A stretch of DNA of 64,000 bases from an uncultured Collinsella sp. (GTDB taxonomy: Bacteria > Actinomycetota > Coriobacteriia > Coriobacteriales > Coriobacteriaceae): NCBI GenBank assembly GCA_902475375.1, contig CABRZC010000002.1:6048-70047 (forward strand), in the 5' to 3' direction. This document shows positions 9,801 through 14,156 of the stretch, in pieces. The position numbers were made by a program, and so were the translations under genes. Numbering within the stretch: the first letter of the stretch is position 1; each line of letters starts with the position of its first letter. The notes beneath the pieces were generated by a model. It was not told where the DNA came from and did no database searches. It saw only the letters and a list, made by a program, of their open reading frames with translations.

Positions 9801-11533
9801 ACAGCCGCGAATATCACTACACGGTGGGCACGGGCGGCGCGACGTCAGTCAAGCTCACCGAGTTTGTGGACGCTGGCAACAAGGCTTACTACACCGAACC
9901 GTGGCTGAGCGAAATCGTGGGCGTGAAGGCCGATGAGGCCAAGGAGGACAAGGACGGCGCTTGGGTCAAGCTCGCCGATGACGAGGTCAAGGACAAGAGC
10001 CAGGCCGAACTCGCGAAGATGGCTGGCGCCAAGGTCGATGGCGCGTACTACCGCGCGCGCACTTCTTCCGACGCGACGGGCACGTTCTATACCCTCTCCG
10101 TTGATAAGGAAGAGCCCAAGAGCGAAAACTTCTACTTGGTGGTGCGCACGCCGGCGGGGTCCGTGGGCGTCAACGGCTACACCGCCACCACGGTGGACAC
10201 GAGCCTCAACGAGCACATCAACTACCTGCTGCGAGGCAAGAAAGCAGCCGACGGCAAGGCTGCCGAGGATGGGCACCAGAATACGCCCTCGACCTATAGC
10301 GTGGCATCAAACTACACGCACAGCCTCGTTGACAACAAGCGTAACCTCGTCGACAACAGGGACAGCATCAACCGGATGGAGCTCAAGGAAGCCACCTATT
10401 CGCTTTCCATGAACGTGAGCGACACCGTGACGTTTGACTCGAGCCAGCAATACACGAGCTCTGACGCGCTGTATTATCAGCTCGATTCGTCGCTTGTCAC
10501 CTATCACGACGGCGTCATCGCGGGCTCGGTAGGATACCCCACGGGCACGCAGGGCACGTATGAGTTCTACGTTAAGGTGGGTGATAACTACTACACCTGG
10601 GGCGGGTCGGGTTGGAATCTGGCCGGCACGAAGGAGACCCCAGTGGTGTCGGGCCTTAGTTGGACTGCGAACGGTGGCGACATGTCACTGGTGCTTGCCG
10701 ATGCTGAGGGTAATCCCATCGACATGTCGGGCCTGCGCGAGATCGCCAAGAACCATGTCAACGCCTTCACCGTTACCATGAGGGCCGCGCTCACCATGAC
10801 GGAGCCTGCCTGCCAGGCGGGTATCGTGGCCTCGCAGAACAGCGGCACCGACCGCTACACCAAACCCAACTACCGCGCGTACCTTTCCACGCATGCCGAC
10901 ACGCTCAGCACCAGTAGCAACTCGGCATACAACGATGGCGGCGCCGGCTACTACCGTATGGATGTGGGCTCATCGACCATCGCGCTCGAGGCGTCTAAGA
11001 AATCCCAGTTGGGCATCAACATCGATGACCTCAAGTCCGCTGACGGCGAGATCGCTCTGGTGGGTACCTACGACCTGAGCAAGCTCACGGGCGCCGAGGC
11101 CATGATCTCCAATGCCAGCACGGTGACCTATACGTTGAGCTTGCAGCGCCGGGGTAAAGACGACTATGCTCCGGTCGGCGATATCTCAAAGTACATTACG
11201 GTGTTCGGTAGCGACAAGCTGGGCGCGGGCTCGTTGAGTGGCAGCAGCTACGTTTTTACCGACACCAAGGCTGGCGACACGTTTGCCACGCGTGACGGTA
11301 ACAGCCTTGCCTTTAAGCATGCCTTCCGCGTTAAGGTGAACACCGATGTTGAGACGGCTGGTCAGACCTATGCCAACTATCGTCTGGTGCTAACGGCCAA
11401 TATGTCCGATAACGGTGTAATAAAGGACACGCCAGTCAATGTCAGCAACCTCGGAGGCTATAAGAACTCCGACTACGTGACGTACACGCTGTCGCGCATC
11501 AACACCAAGGGCATTCCCCACGGGTCCAACTAG
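821..11533 (+). CDS. Giant secreted GLUG-repeat surface protein (3570 aa)
   Basis: A signal peptide occupies residues 1-30 (basic start, hydrophobic core, VFAQ at the likely cleavage site). An Asp/Ala/Thr/Gly-rich linker follows (about 70-145). From about residue 385 to 2590 there are more than twenty GLUG-type motifs (GGLIG, GGLVG, GGLLG, GGYVG and similar), the hallmark of beta-helical repeats in bacterial adhesins. The last 800 residues lack GLUG motifs and look like beta-sandwich modules. No LPXTG motif, C-terminal membrane helix or S-layer module is visible, so how it is held at the surface is unclear. The start at ATG 821 follows an AGGTAGG ribosome site. It is followed by a strong terminator. 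A role in adhesion or polymer binding is inferred from the family. Confidence 0.85.
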   Translation: MRTAKRITTACLTAIMIFQALAPSTEVFAQELDAVMEASVSAARAAGNTARSVQDAVATALQDADQATSDDVATTPGADAGATEGGDGSTNAGESQDSTTDGTTNGDTPTEGDASQDDAAADEGAADGEQADDADADAADQANTAPTIATVEDLRHALGDGNVITDDLGAVTAITFGSNADLIAISNTDPAIYQNASIYKTGLSGVDFDVCSAQAVGDLGNLAFQGFGSDAHPFKGTLDLGGRSLTANKTLFNNIELNDNNGTVKLTWKGTDAQPIVAAKVTGAGKTLSAAITVDKPESGDTSVVKLTSPLVGEVTGELTLDATYSTSANSPLAIGMQSSTGNLGLLANTLTAGASLTIAGLNGLPKSFNGTPTIDATGAGANAGGLIGEAGEGAAVTLASNVDVSALSVAGNNAAGGLIGKATRLTLAVDTDNSGKDASGKDISIKPAHSVGSSSAGTYAGGLIGDASFASDFTIENGTFDFGEGVALSVANTTAAPSVGGLFGVLDISNGDVTVNGGLYKSTLQNGADNSNNNGVRGNYGGLVGKLWGQKYGDALHAFTVKGGAEVSFGVGSNGKLAYAGGLVGYLGEGGGSDNVSAVVISGAAVTCATSGYASNNGKYGGAVGVVDTKNVLEVRGLTVKTASGATIGGTNGGFAGVVGSSWLGIVKFSGITDLSDAAFVENDHTAQLIYENFNSLIFAAGSGSDRGATVGGTTEWQYKRPSKPVKIDDIYSYGQVIRLGDSFITLNPTTHELTLPAPLELTNGVYALASLEDFAKLAITWQTNGYYSMVEGVTENNLNGLKSSTITVNGTIDLKGTGLTGFTQDRANDSQVFSGTLNGGGTIKLAVGEPYGMRGNAPLGADDISAGNGKIYRHGRLGLFAAINGAAANSETVSNVTIAGSMRFDNGSAIEAGSLAGAIAGGLTLSGATCETNIACDDTFTNDVNIGGIAGSVSAASTVTFRDSSKAQASITATKTLNGNSRIGGAIGYVGNYVSTFNVTGLEVSGKIETGNCTSGKIAQVGGLIGCIAQSTYGADGAIANSAKKDVNITGLSFNSFKMGVGKNGDKLNGVGGLLGYSWGNAVVTIGDDNINKSENSYALKTTNASIIATVDDSKELGGLVYAASGHWIINNYAIDLSGTKINAGAAQTLGVLVCRGCKVDDKTTYGVESYLGLYLEDRAYWDTAYRVPTGEGAIVASGVTSFDEWVGSGVKPNNGSKLMDADWNTVVSLHTQKNKLDMDGDSTKDNSYHNRSSFGRSQNTNGNTRYFYNLDIASKNCEGGFSGSQIDTADKLLLWSAFCYAPAGIRSTIVPDGTTGLDDSITITGTIDLAGYSYYPTQPIGEVTVNNAAITFYYSKIKAEQNGNKLNSDATQHENMHCGLFQTVADGDLTVSNVTLGGTVGPVINDGKSSTDAIGAGGSSSGALVCRYVYGSSDGNGTKIRKISIDDLTLNNLIVDGANSATDANAYMPLLINEMQKYVSLNAKNIKTTGYTSGTKAATSLFGKLGVGSEADQVTAKFEQISLPSQENNTIFTHASLLESFGYGSTSTGSADYTFTKADGDAGKVTYGSEIDGSTEYPGKQLWYYDEATYGAVSGYVTVDGKKDGDVRPWFGDYLPYVYKGKAAEDGVQYHEIKVNQRIPKLVMGCGTYGDPYSVTNAAEMNAIANYINNMTALDGWEVTIVADQGRLCTRRSSDHSTDNEVTYVYKQANGTDNKWEKKTGDASTNSPQTLSDETMHRYMQSAYYSIEPTEGNTITLDGASFGGFGNRANPFRGVIVGNFGSDNKNATIKIENNEGSLRGLIPYSYGSVVRDLNIRYVNASATITYSAKDADGVPTAFFGGVVGCILGGDNIIDGVVVNGTTAENPTTGFTVTGGGDKPHLVPIGGYVGAIAGGGVIFRNMDKSGKSSWRAGTGDKSRGLGKGNFDLYNNPYVGRVIDGYAFSEGCKVENGNANYQINELTKKRTPCVTTTGTDNKYLGTNAEAPVTMVKNAQGLLVLSAIISSGAGAGAAHTNYSNNGVFRGSKAYWGSDSQDPAICGYLFGNKEYGKVRNANYANVGKPESAAGDFEIAKNDDQKAPGKQGWHGPLDHDDDVNSPYLVASYAADYQTGYVCASKSIGMSLEFKQGDTYDMTDYGTGYVGLNGRYYSNACNSNQPGTDRDRITPHVATIDGNGATITVGTEGTVYGVVEYADDDYKVSGVGGLFSTVMFTSTNVGQSVTANDGAQVKDLTFSNCNVALTYIDTNGEAKPGEAPNDLTGAGLLAGATANYDDGTCGIYRNVQMKNCTVSGAKSVGGLLGSSGRARRTTSEDRAYMVEFGDGWGPAYLYDCSYTGLNVTGEKNVGGYVGTVASACGVWTTAGTGVSERTVGKNSTITATGTVPYVGGVLGYVERSDISVNTNIGTTTAAQSSCTAVISGVNVLATGSNSDDHMGAGGVVGRARGGVISMSNVRIDGGNGTENAVIGDKAGTNNSIYNAGGLIGEVTSSGSPNKYWFDDCSVKNVSIAGTGKCSGGLIGYFFSNVNIACNNIAIENATIKGNWSGGLLGANNASNSGSVVIDVTNTKVSNTTFSERSNGGIMGDGRGQFHLLNVLMDSNSYNAGKTQGVLLGEVDTGDGKYSLSAAGVEVKPGSGKTTSDLPPMVYTTNTNTAAVNEKTYIAFGDYNGTAAAPNENKTLYGAGDTATTATSPYVTTRPVSTMAVRASDGDTTDRYLFGDGAAIDTATTIQSQAGARVPGRYTYTNIAGINDAGAYQNTSTYSADSSRSTYNANNITSDKKAKTDFPVLVIPGNDTTTVESYLNIVTNGGFSDACRLNGSTAHVTATAEVFSLADNGTFVKDVAASQAPTLKVLNNGTSSMAFRASTDWDNEQGRFTLLTVTFSEAGQSYRVQVPIIVKRMLEIDFTATYSEGANFKAADYATKYDKHVLVSSGDTMTGYLTWTYGSARGKPVDYGWNTLLEAGGSMGPLNKSITFGATLPEGTQLTLVDTANNSREYHYTVGTGGATSVKLTEFVDAGNKAYYTEPWLSEIVGVKADEAKEDKDGAWVKLADDEVKDKSQAELAKMAGAKVDGAYYRARTSSDATGTFYTLSVDKEEPKSENFYLVVRTPAGSVGVNGYTATTVDTSLNEHINYLLRGKKAADGKAAEDGHQNTPSTYSVASNYTHSLVDNKRNLVDNRDSINRMELKEATYSLSMNVSDTVTFDSSQQYTSSDALYYQLDSSLVTYHDGVIAGSVGYPTGTQGTYEFYVKVGDNYYTWGGSGWNLAGTKETPVVSGLSWTANGGDMSLVLADAEGNPIDMSGLREIAKNHVNAFTVTMRAALTMTEPACQAGIVASQNSGTDRYTKPNYRAYLSTHADTLSTSSNSAYNDGGAGYYRMDVGSSTIALEASKKSQLGINIDDLKSADGEIALVGTYDLSKLTGAEAMISNASTVTYTLSLQRRGKDDYAPVGDISKYITVFGSDKLGAGSLSGSSYVFTDTKAGDTFATRDGNSLAFKHAFRVKVNTDVETAGQTYANYRLVLTANMSDNGVIKDTPVNVSNLGGYKNSDYVTYTLSRINTKGIPHGSN

Positions 11534-11542
11534 CCACGCAAA

Positions 11543-11575
11543 GAGGCGGCAACCACCCAGTTGCCGCCTCTTTTC
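11543..11575 (+). terminator. Rho-independent terminator of the giant surface-protein gene
   Basis: A perfect 10-bp stem, GAGGCGGCAA (11543-11552) with TTGCCGCCTC (11561-11570), has an 8-base loop and is followed by TTTT. It begins 9 bases after the stop codon. Confidence 0.9.
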
Positions 11576-11602
11576 CTGCTCGCTCGGACTGCCGCTGCTT
11601 CA

Positions 11603-11712
11603 GCTTCCCAACCGTCTTTCCAACTTTCCACTTAACTTACCACCTAAGGTGGAAAGCTGGAAAGTTAAGTGGAAAGCTGGTAAGTTAGGTGGAAAGTTGG
11701 AAAGTTGGGAGG
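11603..11712. repeat. Upstream array of 20-bp GGAAAG repeats (candidate operator)
   Basis: On the plus strand GGAAAG/GGTAAG half-sites start at 11651, 11659, 11671, 11679, 11691 and 11699, with a variant GGGAGG at 11707. This alternating 8/12 spacing makes three tandem 20-bp units. The left half (11603-11645) carries the same half-sites on the minus strand, so the array is an inverted repeat centred on CCACCTAAGGTGG (11640-11652). The last unit runs into the ribosome site of the downstream gene. It looks like a multi-site protein-binding region; the regulator is presumably the adjacent AlbA_2 protein (inference). Confidence 0.75.
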
Positions 11713-11718
11713 TTCGGC

Positions 11719-13188
11719 ATGAATGAGGAGTGGTTGGCGCAGGTCATCCATCATCTGCGGACAATAGGAAACGACACCCAGCAGTACGAAGTAAAAGAGG
11801 CCAAGGGCGCGCTCCCCAAAAGCATCGTCGAGACGCTTTCGGCATTTTCCAACGCGCAGGGCGGCTTTATCATCCTCGGCATTTCCGAAAAGAACGGGTT
11901 TATGCCCGTCGAGGGTTTTGATGCCCGCAAGATGCAAGACGCCCTCTCTTCTGCATGTGAAAAGCTGACGCCCGTTGTGAGGCCGGATATCCAAGTGCTC
12001 CCCTTCGAGGGTAAGCTGGTGCTTTGCGCGCGCATCAAAGAAATGCATCCACGCGATAAACCCTGCTATATTGCGGCACGCGGAATGTACGATTCGTCCT
12101 TTATCCGTACGGGCGACGGCGACCGGCGCATGACTCCCTACGAAATCGATCGCTTTATGGAGGAGCATGTTCAGCCTACATACGACGACGAGCCGGTCGA
12201 AGGTGCCACGCTCGATGACCTTGACGCCGATCTTTTGCAAGGGTTTATAAAACGCCAGCGCGAGCTACACCCTAGGCTTTTGGGCACCAGAAGCGACGAT
12301 GAGATTCTCCTTGACCTGCATGTGACCAAAAGGGTGGACGACGCAATCGTGCCGACGCTTGCTGCAATTGTCGCGATGGGACGGTTTCCGCAAAAGTTCT
12401 TCCCACGTCTCAATGTGACCTTTACGGCGTACCCCGGGACCACAAAAACGCAGCGAGTAAGTGATAACAAGCGTTTTGTGGATTCTCAGACCATTTTGGG
12501 TCCGATCCCTTTCATGATTGAGGACGTGCTTGCCGCCGTTGCGAGAAACACCCGAAACGCAGCGGTTATCGAGGGCGCGTTCCGGAAAGATGTGCCCGAT
12601 TATCCGCCCGTGGCGCTGCGCGAGGCGGTGGCGAACGCGCTCATGCACCGCGACTACTCTTCCGCCGCGCGCGGCTCACAAGTGCAGGTCAACCTGTATA
12701 TCGACCGCGTCGAGATTCTCAATCCCGGCGGGCTGTACGGCGACGTAACGATCGATTCGCTGGGAGTTTCTGGGGTTTCGTCATCCAGAAACCAGTTCCT
12801 TTCAAATATCCTCGAGACCACGCCGTACCCAGACGGTGGCTACGTGGTCGAAAATCGCGGCACTGGTTATCAGGAGATAGGTGAGCAGCTCGAGCGGGCA
12901 AACATGTTGCCGCCCGAACCAAAGAACTCGACAGTTTCTTTTTCGTTGACGTTCGATAAGCGAAAGATAATGCGGGCGGAACAGGTGACGTCTGTGGGGC
13001 ATGTGGACGAGGCAATCTTGGATTACCTGGCAACACATTCTTCGGCTTCGACCAAAGAGCTCACCGACGCTTCGGGTTTGAGCAGGAGCGCCGTTTCCAA
13101 CCACATAAAAGGCTTGATTGGTGCGGGCAAGATTGAGGCGATGGAGCCTCCGCGCAGCCCGCGACAACGGTATCGACTCGCGAAGTAG
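11719..13188 (+). CDS. Schlafen AlbA_2-domain putative transcriptional regulator
   Basis: A 489-residue protein. Residues about 18-130 form a Schlafen-type AlbA_2 putative DNA-binding domain (YEVKEAKGALPKSIVETLSA, then GGFIILGISE). The middle contains the HATPase-like C-terminal region typical of this family (ALREAVANALMHRDYS, then a GTGYQEIG segment). The last 70 residues are a winged-helix domain (ELTDASGLSRSAVSNHIKGL). The start is ATG 11719, 7 bases after GGGAGG; an in-frame GTG at 11689 lies inside the repeat array and is less likely. Its codon use is somewhat less GC-rich than that of its neighbours. It is a single-gene unit with repeat arrays on both sides, which suggests autoregulation or transfer as a cassette. 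Confidence 0.85.
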   Translation: MNEEWLAQVIHHLRTIGNDTQQYEVKEAKGALPKSIVETLSAFSNAQGGFIILGISEKNGFMPVEGFDARKMQDALSSACEKLTPVVRPDIQVLPFEGKLVLCARIKEMHPRDKPCYIAARGMYDSSFIRTGDGDRRMTPYEIDRFMEEHVQPTYDDEPVEGATLDDLDADLLQGFIKRQRELHPRLLGTRSDDEILLDLHVTKRVDDAIVPTLAAIVAMGRFPQKFFPRLNVTFTAYPGTTKTQRVSDNKRFVDSQTILGPIPFMIEDVLAAVARNTRNAAVIEGAFRKDVPDYPPVALREAVANALMHRDYSSAARGSQVQVNLYIDRVEILNPGGLYGDVTIDSLGVSGVSSSRNQFLSNILETTPYPDGGYVVENRGTGYQEIGEQLERANMLPPEPKNSTVSFSLTFDKRKIMRAEQVTSVGHVDEAILDYLATHSSASTKELTDASGLSRSAVSNHIKGLIGAGKIEAMEPPRSPRQRYRLAK

Positions 13189-13210
13189 GGCTGTCCGTCG
13201 CCCATGCTTC

Positions 13211-13318
13211 GGTCTCCCAACTTCTTTCCAGCTTTCCACTTAACTTACCACTTAAGGTGGAAAGCTGGAAAGTTAAGTGGAAAGTTGGGAAGCAAGTGGA
13301 AAGCTGACATGTTAGGTG
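13211..13318. repeat. Downstream copy of the GGAAAG repeat array
   Basis: This is a near copy of the array at 11603-11712: minus-strand half-sites on the left, a centre at CCACTTAAGGTGG (13248-13260), then plus-strand GGAAAG at 13259, 13267, 13279 and 13298 with GGGAAG at 13287. It begins about 20 bases after the regulator's stop codon. It has no gene immediately behind it, so it is not an obvious promoter-operator for a neighbour. Confidence 0.75.
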
Positions 13319-13570
13319 CGGACTGACGAGGGGTTAATAATTGCACAAACCATACCAGCCAAACAAAAAGATACCAATCTGGTTGGTAAAACACCGTCAA
13401 TGAGCCGCGAGCCAACTAGCTGCGTAAATAAACCTAAAGAACTGTTGCAAATGAATGGCAAATACCCAGATGCCGCCGTTGCGATTTTCAATTAACTGTT
13501 ACGCGGGAACAGCAAAATGCTACTATCTAACAAGCACGTAAGAAAGCAGATTAACGGTTAAGGCTAAGAA
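13319..13570. other. AT-rich intergenic region ahead of the HTH gene
   Basis: This stretch is clearly more AT-rich than the surrounding genes. It carries a possible -10 TACTAT at 13521-13526 and a small inverted repeat CTGTT/AACAG at 13496-13512 just upstream, which could be an operator. No reading frame with a ribosome site and no structured RNA is evident. The low GC and isolated position fit old mobile-element DNA. Confidence 0.45.
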
Positions 13571-13975
13571 GTGGCAGGTATGTCGGAAGCAACTAGGACC
13601 CGCACGCATGCGCCCGAGGTTAGGCAGCGCGCCGTCGAGATCCTCCAAGAGGGGGTCGGTCACCGCGCCCTCGCTGCAAAGCTTGGCATTCCCCAGGCCA
13701 CGGCTCGTCAGTGGGCCCGCGCATATGCCGTGGGCGGTGCCGACGCCGTGCTCAATGCGGGCGCTCGTCATCACACCTATTCGTACGACGTAAAGCTCGC
13801 CGTGGTTAAGGACCGTCTGGAAAACGGCCTGACGGTTCGCGAGGCCATGATCAAGCACGGGATTCCCAGCGAGTCTTCGGTTAAGGCCTGGTGCCGCCAG
13901 TATCGCGAGAGCGGTGAGTCCGCGCTGGTCGATAAGCCGCGCGGTCGCAAGCCGCGCGTTAAAAAGGCGGAATAG
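13571..13975 (+). CDS. Orphan IS3-type OrfA-like double helix-turn-helix protein
   Basis: A 134-residue basic protein with two successive helix-turn-helix units: residues about 14-50 (RQRAVEILQEGVGHRALAAK then LGIPQATARQWARAY) and about 75-120 (LTVREAMIKHGIPSESSVKA then W). This is the layout of OrfA of IS3/IS150-type transposases. It ends in a basic KPRGRKPRVKKAE tail. No OrfB with a DDE catalytic domain follows and no terminal inverted repeats are visible. Its own terminator follows the stop at once. The start could be GTG 13571 or ATG 13580; neither has a clear ribosome site. It could be a relic or a domesticated DNA-binding protein. Confidence 0.7.
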   Translation: MAGMSEATRTRTHAPEVRQRAVEILQEGVGHRALAAKLGIPQATARQWARAYAVGGADAVLNAGARHHTYSYDVKLAVVKDRLENGLTVREAMIKHGIPSESSVKAWCRQYRESGESALVDKPRGRKPRVKKAE

Positions 13976-13987
13976 CGAACGGGATGG

Positions 13988-14010
13988 TGCGCCCACAGGG
14001 GCGCATTTTT
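13988..14010 (+). terminator. Rho-independent terminator after the HTH gene
   Basis: The stem TGCGCCC (13988-13994) and GGGCGCA (13999-14005) has a 4-base loop and is followed by five T. It begins 13 bases after the stop codon. Confidence 0.85.
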
Positions 14011-14156
14011 CTTGCCGCCCCTCTGCTCCAATGCGGACAGACTCCTTGCCCCGTACGCCTAAAACTCCCCAGTTGACCGAAAACCCGCCGCCGCTACTCC
14101 TCAATTGAGCTATAACGTTAAACAATTGCAGCGTTTTTGCATGGGGGAGTGATGGT

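Noticed and set aside
13571..13975. Complete IS3-family insertion sequence
   Set aside because: No OrfB, no terminal inverted repeats and no target duplication are visible.
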